NCBI GenBank assembly: GCA_030019105.1
Contig: JASEGY010000079.1
Span: 1 to 11,168, forward strand
DNA: 11,168 bases
DNA from: a bacterium
GTDB lineage: Bacteria > UBA9089 > JASEGY01
Direction of reading: 5' to 3'
Position numbers and translations under genes: made by a program. This document shows positions 1 to 5,630 of this stretch, piece after piece; position 1 is the stretch's first letter, and each line of letters begins with the position of its first letter. Below the pieces are notes generated by a model. That model searched no databases, had not been told where the DNA came from, and saw only the letters and a program-made list of their open reading frames with translations.

Positions 1-104
1 CACTTAGTCTCTGAGACCCCGAAACTAAAGGGACAACGAAATTCATCAAAATAGGGCGAAGTCAATGAACTCAATACCCTGAAAAACTAAGTGTCGTTGT
101 AGGG
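1..104 (-). mobile_element. MITE family A, copy 1 (cut by window start)
   Basis: This is the reverse complement of the complete element at 6231-6345, with only two base differences that I can see. The terminal repeat CCCTACAACGACACTTAGT ends at position 104. The window begins inside the other terminus, which lacks its outer 11 bases, so 104 of 115 bp are present. It carries no coding sequence, so it must be moved by a transposase encoded elsewhere. It lies 7 bp beyond the premature stop of the hicB gene. The flanking bases at 105-108 (ATCT) do not match the TTAG duplication of copy 2, and the other flank lies outside the window. Confidence 0.85.
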
Positions 105-111
105 ATCTATA

Positions 112-393
112 TTAGGCAACTTTTTCGGCTTGCAAAACCACCCGCCCTCTCTGCAATTCCGGCGTAATGCGCAGATTGAATTTTCCCGGATACGGCTTTT
201 TCGGTTCAATGCCTTTTTCCCGGCAGAACTTGAAGTATTCTTCCATCGTGCATACAAACTCTTTTTCAAGTTCCTTCACGGATGAGCCATAAAACGTATT
301 AGGTGTAGCATTGATGACCGTACCGCAAAACAACTTTATATCCGGGTCGTATTCAATCTTTGCGATATAGCCCTTGTATTCCATTGTATTCAT
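112..393 (-). CDS. hicB: HicB-family antitoxin, C-terminally truncated
   Basis: The 93-residue product has the N-terminal HicB fold. It opens with MEYKGYIAKIEYDPDIKLF, followed by GTVINATPNTFYGSSVKELE and a helix with EEYFKFCREKGIEPKKPY, then GKFNLRITPELQR. In family members this PELxR segment is followed by about 25-30 residues of a ribbon-helix-helix DNA-binding part (GKSLNxW-like). Here the protein stops after QAEKVA, so that part is missing. The stop codon is at 112-114, and a MITE terminus begins 7 bp further on. HicB normally binds and neutralises HicA and represses the operon; the neutralising domain remains, but autoregulation may be lost. The start at 393 overlaps the hicA stop (ATGA). 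A start nine bases further in (MEYKGY) is also possible. A frameshift near codon 85 is an alternative explanation for the truncation. Confidence 0.85.
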   Translation of the reverse strand: MNTMEYKGYIAKIEYDPDIKLFCGTVINATPNTFYGSSVKELEKEFVCTMEEYFKFCREKGIEPKKPYPGKFNLRITPELQRGRVVLQAEKVA

Positions 394-647
394 GGATTAA
401 CCCCACAGTCTATCAAAAAGCTTCTGAGCGATGCAACCGCCCCCTTGTCCATGTTAGGCGAGGGATGCGGTTTGTGCTGGATGACCGCGTTTCCATTCAG
501 CACAATGCCCACCCGTGATCCTTCGCGTGATTCATCCACCTCCGCACCCAGTGCGTCGAGCAAGGAAACCACGTCTCGCCATTTCACGTTTCCGCTGATC
601 GGGCGGGAGAAAATCAGTTCGAGCGTCTTTTGATGTTTCCGTTTCAT
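390..647 (-). CDS. hicA: HicA-type mRNA interferase toxin
   Basis: The 85-residue product has the layout of the compact double-stranded-RNA-binding-like HicA toxins, which cleave mRNA independently of the ribosome. It has the N-terminal helix KRKHQKTLELIF, then NVKWRDVVSLLDALGAEV, a strand GSRVGIVLNG, and the signature VIQHKPHPSPNMDKGAV carrying the expected catalytic histidine. It ends in the helix LRSFLIDCGV. Length is normal for the family and nothing looks broken. The gene order toxin then antitoxin with a 4-base ATGA overlap is typical of hicAB and implies translational coupling. TAGGGTAA about 8 bases upstream of the ATG is a weak ribosome site. I see no convincing promoter upstream. 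Confidence 0.92.
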   Translation of the reverse strand: MKRKHQKTLELIFSRPISGNVKWRDVVSLLDALGAEVDESREGSRVGIVLNGNAVIQHKPHPSPNMDKGAVASLRSFLIDCGVNP

Positions 648-667
648 TGATCAAATTACCCTATCGT

Positions 668-751
668 GGCGAAGCCGCAACCAATAATCAGGTAATCGGT
701 CATCAGTCATCGGTCATCAGTCGCTGCACTTCCTATTGACTACCGATCACC
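668..751. repeat. Dispersed GGTAATCGG-type repeat and GGCGAAGCCGCAACCAA fragment
   Basis: The gap between hicA and the protease gene holds repeat sequence and no gene. At 668-684 is GGCGAAGCCGCAACCAA, which recurs inverted in the repeat arm at 7694-7776. At 691-722 are near-tandem units of GGTAATCGGTCATCAGTC type. At 738-751 is GACTACCGATCACC, the approximate inverse, so the stretch can fold into an imperfect hairpin. The same AATCGG family recurs at 3341-3356, 3472-3499, 5371-5384 and 6137-6162. Confidence 0.7.
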
Positions 752-799
752 TTTCTGCCATGATTCTCGCGGACAACACAAATGTTGCGGGGTAATAGT

Positions 800-1186
800 C
801 TATTTTAAATCCAGGTGTTTCACGGCAACGAGTCTATGTCCTATCATATCTACAGCTATACCTGCCCCTTCCAGAACCATATAGCCAATCAAGGGTTCAT
901 ACGCCCCATCTTCCGGCGCCATATCCACAAATGCCACATCCATACTAATCTTTCTAAATCCTTCAAGTTGAATGGTAAGCGGACCACATATTTCAACGTC
1001 TACCTCATGCTGATCTGCCAATTGAACCCTTTCTTTCTCAGTGATAAGAAATCTACCAAAATCTTGCTTCCATGCCGTTGGTAAGGTAAGTAATGTAGCT
1101 CCTGTATCAACTAAAGCATCAAACATACGCACCTTCGATTCATCCAAGGCATTCTTTACAGTAACCTTTGCAACTATTCTACCCAT
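800..1186 (-). CDS. Retropepsin-like (clan AA) aspartic protease
   Basis: This is a 128-residue protein with the single-domain pepsin-like half fold used by dimeric aspartic proteases. It has a first strand pair MGRIVAKVTV, then ALVDTGATLLTLP, in which Asp27-Thr-Gly is the catalytic triad, and later EPLIGYMVLEGAGIAVDM at residues 97-113, which matches the hydrophobic-Gly motif closing the active site. Only one Asp-Thr-Gly is present, so activity would need a homodimer. I see no signal peptide or membrane segment, so it is predicted cytoplasmic. A strong GGAGGTGG site lies just before the ATG, inside the 14-base gap after the upstream exported-protein gene, so the two are probably cotranscribed. 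The substrate is unknown. The family is common in bacteria but poorly characterised. Confidence 0.85.
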   Translation of the reverse strand: MGRIVAKVTVKNALDESKVRMFDALVDTGATLLTLPTAWKQDFGRFLITEKERVQLADQHEVDVEICGPLTIQLEGFRKISMDVAFVDMAPEDGAYEPLIGYMVLEGAGIAVDMIGHRLVAVKHLDLK

Positions 1187-1200
1187 TTTCCACCTCCGAA

Positions 1201-2514
1201 TTATCTTATAACAGCCAGTTTCCCGGTCTTTACTTCCCCATGCTCATTAGTAATCACGTAGAAATAGACCCCGCTTTCGATCCATTCTCCGCCATCGTTT
1301 TTAGCGTCCCACGTCCAGCTTACCCAGGTTGTTGGAGATTTCTGCACTAACTCGCCGGCCAGATTGTATATTTTGATCTGATTGTTGGCTTCAGGAAGGT
1401 TGATGAAGGTGATCCCGGTAGTTGCGTTACCTGTCCTGATCTGCCCATCGTAAGGTTTATAAGGATTGGGGTAGACCACTACGTTTCGGAAGTCAGGGGC
1501 ATAGATAACCCCGATTCGATAATAAGGCACGAGATAAAACTGGCTGGGGATAGATGCGGTAACCAGATTATTCTCGGTATCGATAAATTGCCCTTCGGTA
1601 GGCATCACTCCCGGCAGCCTTTCCAGGGTACCTTCCGGCATTACCCACCCGTCGGTTTTTAATCCGTATATTCTAAATTCTTTTTCGATTTCATGCACAG
1701 CCACATCAGTATACGGAATGGTCATAATGAGATAGTCGGAAGTAAACCCAATTTTCCAGTCGGCATAATTACTGTTCCTGGTAATGCGGAACTCCCGGTA
1801 GGTATCATCCAGGACATCCCCAACGATTTCAGCAATATAAGAAGGTGGATCGTCATCCTTTATCTCAAGCCCTCTCTCCTCTGCCCGTAATTCAGCCCAT
1901 TTTGTAGAACCCTTGATAATCTCCTTGACGGTAAGTATTATATCTTCACTTTTAGGGCTGCTAAACCACCCGGAAAAGGCCCCCGGTATAACCTCGATCT
2001 TTGTGCCGTGAAGTTCCAGTTCGGCACCCCCGGTAGTTGAAGTTATCCGGATTGATTTTACATGCTGGTTGTCCAAAGAGAATGTATCGGACTGAGCGGA
2101 AATCCCGGGGTTAGTATTCGCGGAGTCGTAAGGAGTAATCCTGATTGTGTAGTCATTGCCGGACGCACCACCCTCATCTATACTGCTCTGCCAGGTTAAA
2201 GTGCGATGACCGGCATCAACCCTGGTGAGGACCCCGGGCGAGTCCGAGGAGCCTTCTTCTAAAGCAGCCCACTGCCAACCCAGAGCGCCGGCTTGCGGCC
2301 CCCCTCGATATTGCACCTCCAGGCCGTAAGACTTTTCTTCTTCCGTATCGGATAGATCTAAGGTCAGGGTAATATCTCCCGGGTGCTTCCTGGGGTCTTT
2401 AAGGTGAGCCTCAGTGTCAGCTTTTATATTGCTGACCTCAGGTATGGCGTAAGCCCTACACCATCCTGAACCTACTAAAATTAGCCCCAAGATCAGACAG
2501 ACAGACTTTTTCAT
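1201..2514 (-). CDS. Exported protein with Fn3-like and FlgD/T9SS-like C-terminal domain
   Basis: The 437-residue product starts with a signal peptide (lysines at 2-3, a hydrophobic stretch at 5-17, likely cleavage after AYA at 21-23). Residues 47-148 look like an Ig/fibronectin-type beta domain (LTLDLSDTEEEKSYGLEVQY, then DYTIRITPYD). The middle region, about 150-340, I do not recognise. Residues 346-437 form a FlgD-Ig-like or T9SS sorting-type domain: VVYPNPYKP, ITFINLP, IKIYNLAGELV, WDAKNDGGEWIESGVYFYVI and a final KTGKLAVIR. Such tails end many exported proteins of Bacteroidota-like and candidate-phylum bacteria, where they direct export or surface attachment. No secretion genes are present here, so the route is uncertain. 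There is no ribosome site before the ATG; a promoter ends only 9 bases upstream, so translation may be leaderless. The product's role is unknown. Confidence 0.85.
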   Translation of the reverse strand: MKKSVCLILGLILVGSGWCRAYAIPEVSNIKADTEAHLKDPRKHPGDITLTLDLSDTEEEKSYGLEVQYRGGPQAGALGWQWAALEEGSSDSPGVLTRVDAGHRTLTWQSSIDEGGASGNDYTIRITPYDSANTNPGISAQSDTFSLDNQHVKSIRITSTTGGAELELHGTKIEVIPGAFSGWFSSPKSEDIILTVKEIIKGSTKWAELRAEERGLEIKDDDPPSYIAEIVGDVLDDTYREFRITRNSNYADWKIGFTSDYLIMTIPYTDVAVHEIEKEFRIYGLKTDGWVMPEGTLERLPGVMPTEGQFIDTENNLVTASIPSQFYLVPYYRIGVIYAPDFRNVVVYPNPYKPYDGQIRTGNATTGITFINLPEANNQIKIYNLAGELVQKSPTTWVSWTWDAKNDGGEWIESGVYFYVITNEHGEVKTGKLAVIR

Positions 2515-2523
2515 ATCGGCTTC

Positions 2524-2552
2524 ATCTTACCACAAAAACAGCCCTTATGCAA
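2524..2552 (-). promoter_or_regulatory. Predicted sigma-70 promoter, extended -10, for the exported-protein operon
   Basis: On the minus strand, TAAGAT (2524-2529) is preceded by TGG, giving an extended -10 (TGnTAAGAT). A weak -35, TTGCAT (2547-2552), lies at 17 bases spacing. The -10 ends 9 bases before the ATG at 2514, so transcription would start about 2-4 bases before the start codon. This fits the lack of a Shine-Dalgarno sequence and suggests a leaderless mRNA. Prediction only. Confidence 0.5.
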
Positions 2553-2574
2553 CCGATTTTTTTGAAAAAAGTTC

Positions 2575-2603
2575 TTGACAGGCGCCAGAATATATGCTAT
2601 ACA
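2575..2603 (+). promoter_or_regulatory. Predicted sigma-70 promoter for the Rrf2 gene
   Basis: A perfect -35, TTGACA, at 2575-2580 is followed after 17 bases by TATACA at 2598-2603, with TGC directly before it (extended -10). The promoter diverges from the minus-strand promoter at 2524-2552. The predicted start, near 2610, lies about 60 bases before the inserted element at 2676, so the present leader runs through the whole element. Confidence 0.6.
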
Positions 2604-2611
2604 TATATAGC
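2596..2611. promoter_or_regulatory. Candidate operator: imperfect palindrome over the -10
   Basis: GCTATACATATATAGC is a 16-base near-perfect palindrome (one mismatched pair) that covers the predicted -10 of the Rrf2 gene. Rrf2 regulators commonly autoregulate through AT-rich dyads overlapping their own promoter, so this is a plausible binding site. The surrounding DNA is rich in TATA runs, so a palindrome could arise by chance. Confidence 0.4.
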
Positions 2612-2675
2612 TAATTTACATATATATATTTTTTATACATAGAAATAACTTTCAGACTTGACGTTTGTTTAGAGG

Positions 2676-2828
2676 GTATCTTCTCAATAAATCGGGGTGG
2701 AACCTGATTCGTGTCCGTGTCCGTTATCCGTGTCCGTAGTAAAAAGAGTAGCCTCAGCACAACTTACGGACACGGACAACGGATACGAACACGGTTCCGG
2801 CAAAAGCCCCGGAATATAGAGAAGATAC
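2676..2828 (+). mobile_element. MITE family C, copy 1, with 8-bp target duplication
   Basis: This is a 153-bp non-coding element with long imperfect inverted arms, running from GTATCTTCTC at the left to GAGAAGATAC at the right. It is flanked by the direct repeat TTTAGAGG at 2668-2675 and 2829-2836, an 8-bp target duplication. Each arm contains repeated GTGTCCGT units, and a central loop lies at about 2738-2765. The right-hand duplication overlaps the Shine-Dalgarno sequence of the Rrf2 gene (GAGGAGGT, 2833-2840). The element therefore inserted directly in front of the ribosome-binding site and now forms most of the 5' leader. Copy 2 lies at 6164-6557. Confidence 0.85.
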
Positions 2829-2847
2829 TTTAGAGGAGGTTCTTGCC

Positions 2848-3282
2848 ATGAAGATTCCAGCTAAAGTGCATTATGCCATTGCCATTATGACAGACATTGC
2901 TATGCAAGGAGAAGGGGCAACTATTACCGGCAATGATATAGCCCGCAGGCAAAATATCTCTTTTTCATTTGTGGCCCAACTTCTTAACAAATTGAAACAT
3001 GCCGGGCTGCTTGAAAGTGTCAGAGGTGGAATTAGTGGCGGATATCACTTTAAAAGCGCATCCTCAGATGTGACTGTGAAGAAAGTTATTGAGGCAATAG
3101 AACCATCCTTTTGCATTTGTCCGAGTGCCGAGATAAAAACCGCCCAGCCAGTGGATGATACGGTTCGTTCCTTTTGGAAACGAGTAGGGATAGATGTGGC
3201 CAAAAGATTTGAGACAACCACCATTGAAGATTTGGTTAGGCAGGCAAAGGACTTGGGGTGGGAGAACTTAAGTTGTATTTAG
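2848..3282 (+). CDS. Rrf2-family transcriptional regulator
   Basis: The 144-residue protein has the Rrf2 layout. It has an N-terminal winged helix-turn-helix (MKIPAKVHYAIAIMTDIA, then ITGNDIARRQNISFSFVAQL and LNKLKHAGLLESVRG), a wing GGISGGYHF at residues 60-68, and a dimerisation helix starting VTVKKVIEAIE. IscR and NsrR carry three spaced cysteines for an iron-sulfur cluster. This protein has only Cys89, Cys91 (FCICPS) and a near-terminal Cys143, so it does not show that binding pattern. It may sense redox or sulfur species through the CxC pair, or bind a cluster in another way. A strong GAGGAGGT lies 7 bases before the ATG. Its position just ahead of DsrC-like and SQR-like genes suggests it controls them; this is inferred from context. 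Confidence 0.92.
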   Translation: MKIPAKVHYAIAIMTDIAMQGEGATITGNDIARRQNISFSFVAQLLNKLKHAGLLESVRGGISGGYHFKSASSDVTVKKVIEAIEPSFCICPSAEIKTAQPVDDTVRSFWKRVGIDVAKRFETTTIEDLVRQAKDLGWENLSCI

Positions 3283-3311
3283 CCCAAGAGAGATAATGCG
3301 GCGCATCAGCA

Positions 3312-3331
3312 GTATCTTCTCAATATTTCGG
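3312..3331 (+). repeat. Solo left terminus of MITE family C
   Basis: GTATCTTCTCAATATTTCGG matches the left end of the 153-bp element, but no matching right end follows. A related solo end, GTATCTTCTCAATAAATCGG, is at 5343-5362, and another lies at 6111-6127. Here and at 6111 the terminus is followed closely by CAGTAATCGGTGATC, so terminus plus AATCGG repeat may travel as a unit. Confidence 0.65.
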
Positions 3332-3340
3332 CGAAAGGCA

Positions 3341-3499
3341 GTAATCGGTGATCGGTAACAACGGCCTTGTCCATCGTTTGGGCCAATAGCGCACCTTCCC
3401 GAAAGCTCGAAGCTTTCGGGAAGGTAAGGTTGCAAGTCTAACTGGCCGAAACGATGGACAAGGCCGTAACAACCGATTACCGATGACCAATCACCAATC
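3341..3499. repeat. AATCGG palindromic repeat, split by element E
   Basis: If element E (3361-3467) and one copy of AACA are removed, the flanks join to a palindrome: GTAATCGGTGATCGGT, loop AACA, then ACCGATTACCGATGACC. This belongs to the dispersed AATCGG family in this window. It lies between the Rrf2 gene and the first DsrC-like gene. Confidence 0.65.
3361..3467. mobile_element. MITE family E, 107 bp, AACA target duplication
   Basis: The ends are the perfect 19-bp inverted repeat ACGGCCTTGTCCATCGTTT (3361-3379 and 3449-3467), extendable to 25 bp with one mismatch. AACA flanks it directly at 3357-3360 and 3468-3471, which reads as a 4-bp target duplication. Inside is a second perfect hairpin: a 15-bp stem at 3393-3407 and 3411-3425 around the loop CGA. 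The element lies between the Rrf2 and DsrC-like genes. If transcribed, it would form a very stable structure that could attenuate readthrough. No T-run follows, so it is not a classic terminator. Confidence 0.75.
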
Positions 3500-3514
3500 A
3501 AAGGAGGTTGTCTT

Positions 3515-3883
3515 ATGGATATGGCCCTTAAAGGAAAAATCTACAGGATTGATGACGATGGGTGCTTGCAAGATCCAAAGACATGGGACAAGGAAATAGC
3601 CCATTACATCGCGCAAAGAGAAGGGGTTGAAATGAGAGATTTCCATTGGGAAATGATTGGTTTCTTAAGAGAGTATTACGAACAATATGCCGAGGTGCCG
3701 CCGGTTAAGAAATTGATGGGGGTAATGCAGCAGAGGAATGGTAATGGGGAATGGGACAACAAACACCTTAAAGAGCTTTATCCGGCCGGACCGAGCAGGA
3801 AACTTTGCAGGATTGCCGGCCTTCCGAAGACAGCGGGTGAAATAGCCAATGCGGCTGTGCTTGGCGGCGGGGCTTTGATTTAA
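3515..3883 (+). CDS. DsrC/TusE-family sulfur-carrier-like protein 1 (CysA only)
   Basis: The 122-residue product aligns through the whole DsrC/TusE/DsvC fold: IDDDGCLQDPKTWDKEIA, then HWEMIGFLREYYEQY, PPVKKLMGVMQQ, LYPAGPSRKLCRIAGLPK. In canonical DsrC a flexible C-terminal arm carries CysA and, 11 residues later, a penultimate CysB. These accept sulfur as a trisulfide for dissimilatory sulfite reductase or in sulfur relay. Here Cys98 is in the CysA position, but the CysB position is Glu109 (AGEI instead of TGCV), and 13 further residues follow (ending LGGGALI). TusE proteins usually show the reverse, CysB alone. An extra Cys17 replaces the usual aromatic residue. A strong AAGGAGGT at 3501-3508 precedes the ATG. 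The flavoprotein gene follows after 18 bases, so the two form an operon. Confidence 0.9.
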   Translation: MDMALKGKIYRIDDDGCLQDPKTWDKEIAHYIAQREGVEMRDFHWEMIGFLREYYEQYAEVPPVKKLMGVMQQRNGNGEWDNKHLKELYPAGPSRKLCRIAGLPKTAGEIANAAVLGGGALI

Positions 3884-3901
3884 TACGAGGAGGTAAGACT
3901 T

Positions 3902-5176
3902 ATGAAAAAAATAGTAATCTTAGGGGCAGGAACAGGCGGAACAATAAGCGCCAATAGTCTCAGGAAAAAATTAGATAAACGAGAATGGCAAATTACCGTG
4001 ATAGACAAGAACCAGATGCATTATTATCAACCCGGCTTTTTGTTTCTTCCCTTCAGGTTCCCCGGCTATAAGGAATTACCGGATGTTTCCAGGCCGATTA
4101 AAAGCCTGCTCTGCAAGGGGGTAGACTTTGTCAGCACGGAAATAATAGAAATAGATGTCAAGAAAAAAAGAGTTGAAACTAAATCGGGCAATTTTGATTA
4201 TGACTGGCTTGTTAGTTCACTTGGCTGCCGGATTATACCTGATGATATAGAGGGTATGAAAGACGGGTATGAAAAAAATGTATTCGATTTCTATACCCCT
4301 GACAGCGCCATAAAGCTTCAGAGGGCGCTTGAAAGATTTGAGAAAGGCAACGTAGTTCTGAATGTAGCTGAAATGCCTATCAAGTGTCCGGTGGCGCCGA
4401 TAGAGTTTGTTTTTCTGGCAGACTATTACTTCTATAAAAGAGGTATCCGTAACAAGGTGGAGATAGAGCTTGTTACCCCTCTGCCGGGGGCTTTTACCAA
4501 ACCAATAGCTACCAGTGTATTTAGCGAGATCGCAAAACAGAAAGGGATTAAGATCACCCCGAATTATAATCTGGGTGAGGTGCACCACGAAAAGAAAATA
4601 ATAAAGTCATACGATGGCAAAGAGATTGATTATGATTTACTGGTCGCTATTCCACCCTTCGAGGGTGCCGCGGTTATTGAGGATTCAGGCCTGGGTAATG
4701 GGGCCGGATATATCCCGACCGATAAGCACACCCTTAAGGCCTTAAAGCATGAAGACATCTATTCCATTGGCGATGGCACTGATGTGCCTACTTCAAAGGC
4801 CGGCTCGGTAGCCCATTTCGAATCTGAGGTGATGGCAGAGAATCTTTTAAGCGAAATAAATGGAGGAGCGCCAACAGCAAAATTCGACGGGCACTCCAAC
4901 TGCTTTATTGAATCCGGATTTAACAAGGCATTGCTTATTGATTTTAACTACAAAGTAGAGCCTCTCCCCGGTAAATTCCCGTTGCCTGTAATCGGCCCTT
5001 TTTCTTTGCTGAAGGAAACCAGGATAAATCATCAGGGCAAACTTGCTTTCAGGTGGGCATACTGGAATCAGATTCTGCCATGCAAGCTGCCCGGTGAACC
5101 TATCTTGACCAACGAATGTAGTCCCAGGGGCAAGAAAGTATCTATGCTTACGGACTCATCGTTATTTGAAATATAG
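3902..5176 (+). CDS. sqr: Sulfide:quinone oxidoreductase-like FAD flavoprotein
   Basis: The 424-residue protein belongs to the two-dinucleotide-binding-domain flavoproteins. It has an N-terminal Rossmann motif GAGTGG at residues 8-13, with an acidic residue at the end of the second strand (VIDKN). The central segment MPIKCPVAPIEFVFLADYYF carries Cys162, matching the conserved redox cysteine of sulfide:quinone oxidoreductases. A C-terminal FAD motif IYSIGDGTDVPTSKAGS lies at 286-302. Cys334 is a candidate second active-site cysteine. I see no cysteine near 124-130, where some SQR types have a third. SQR oxidises sulfide at the membrane, passes electrons to quinone, and releases polysulfide or persulfide. 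GAGGAGGT precedes the ATG. A flavocytochrome c-like or other persulfide-handling flavoprotein is possible; the SQR subtype is not decided. Confidence 0.85.
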   Translation: MKKIVILGAGTGGTISANSLRKKLDKREWQITVIDKNQMHYYQPGFLFLPFRFPGYKELPDVSRPIKSLLCKGVDFVSTEIIEIDVKKKRVETKSGNFDYDWLVSSLGCRIIPDDIEGMKDGYEKNVFDFYTPDSAIKLQRALERFEKGNVVLNVAEMPIKCPVAPIEFVFLADYYFYKRGIRNKVEIELVTPLPGAFTKPIATSVFSEIAKQKGIKITPNYNLGEVHHEKKIIKSYDGKEIDYDLLVAIPPFEGAAVIEDSGLGNGAGYIPTDKHTLKALKHEDIYSIGDGTDVPTSKAGSVAHFESEVMAENLLSEINGGAPTAKFDGHSNCFIESGFNKALLIDFNYKVEPLPGKFPLPVIGPFSLLKETRINHQGKLAFRWAYWNQILPCKLPGEPILTNECSPRGKKVSMLTDSSLFEI

Positions 5177-5178
5177 TC

Positions 5179-5196
5179 TCCGGGATTCACCCCGGA
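5179..5196 (+). terminator. Weak stem-loop after the SQR-like gene
   Basis: TCCGGG and CCCGGA flank a 6-base loop, two bases after the TAG stop. There is no T-run, so an intrinsic terminator is not established. It may only end or stabilise the transcript. Confidence 0.3.
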
Positions 5197-5392
5197 AACG
5201 CAAAGGGGCAAGGGAGACTTCCTCTTTCTTGCCTCCCTTATACTCCTTTGCCCTCCCACTTCTCTGTGCTCTTCTACCGTCTTTGCGACAGCCAAATGCC
5301 AAAGGAGGAGCTGTAACCCTTTTCATTCCGCAAAACCCCACCGTATCTTCTCAATAAATCGGAATAACCAGGTAATCGATCATTTTTCTCCC
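5197..5392. other. Gene-free spacer with a solo family C terminus
   Basis: I see no gene here. The only recognisable item is GTATCTTCTCAATAAATCGG at 5343-5362, a lone left end of the family C element, followed by a short AATCGATC stretch at 5373-5381. A 12-base GGGGCAAGGGAG at about 5205-5216 recurs inverted at the 3' end of the second DsrC-like gene, near 6033-6046. Confidence 0.5.
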
Positions 5393-5421
5393 TTGACATC
5401 CGGTATCAAATATGCTAAGAT
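5393..5421 (+). promoter_or_regulatory. Predicted sigma-70 promoter upstream of DsrC-like gene 2
   Basis: A perfect TTGACA at 5393-5398 is followed after 17 bases by TAAGAT at 5416-5421, preceded by TGC (extended -10). The same TGnTAAGAT motif appears at the minus-strand promoter near 2524. Element D begins 10 bases downstream, so this promoter has been pushed about 150 bases away from the gene. Confidence 0.6.
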
Positions 5422-5431
5422 AAAAATTATG

Positions 5432-5572
5432 GTAACTACTCAGGTTGTTTAGACTGAAGGCTGAAGTTCAATCATCTCACCGCATTTGTCCCTAAAAGCC
5501 TTCCACCTTCAGTCTATCCATCTGAGTAGGCTGTCCCCTAAAAGCCTTCAACCTATCTCCCTGAGTAGTTAC
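5432..5572. mobile_element. MITE family D, 141 bp, 8-bp target duplication
   Basis: The perfect 13-bp terminal inverted repeat GTAACTACTCAGG lies at 5432-5444 and 5560-5572. AAATTATG flanks it directly at 5424-5431 and 5573-5580, an 8-bp target duplication. Inside, an inverted pair of AGACTGAAGG type and two diverged direct repeats (about 5487-5529 and 5531-5569) give the element internal structure. There is no coding sequence. It sits between the predicted promoter and the second DsrC-like gene. Confidence 0.85.
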
Positions 5573-5630
5573 AAATTATGCAAGACTTTACTTGCCGAGG
5601 GACATCACTGGAAGGCGTGGAAGTGAAAAT

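Noticed and set aside
120..150. Frameshift in hicB restoring a GKSLN-like tail
   Set aside because: Another frame gives ASRKSCLI, which loosely resembles the lost tail, but the in-frame VVLQAEK also fits the family, so the data do not decide.
815..1084. Plus-strand frame opposite the protease gene
   Set aside because: It is the antisense shadow of the DTGA-motif protease, with no ribosome site and no recognisable domain.
2700..2810. GTGTCCGT units as a CRISPR-like array
   Set aside because: The units are contiguous or inverted, with no regular unique spacers, and belong to the arms of a transposon-like element with a target duplication.
3393..3425. Strong hairpin as an intrinsic terminator of the Rrf2 gene
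   Set aside because: No T-run follows the stem, and it lies inside element E; it may still slow readthrough, but a terminator is not supported.
5592..5630. TTG start giving a 13-residue longer DsrC-like protein 2
   Set aside because: There is no ribosome site before the TTG, and the extra residues do not align with the family; the ATG at 5631 has a modest site and gives a normal N-terminus.
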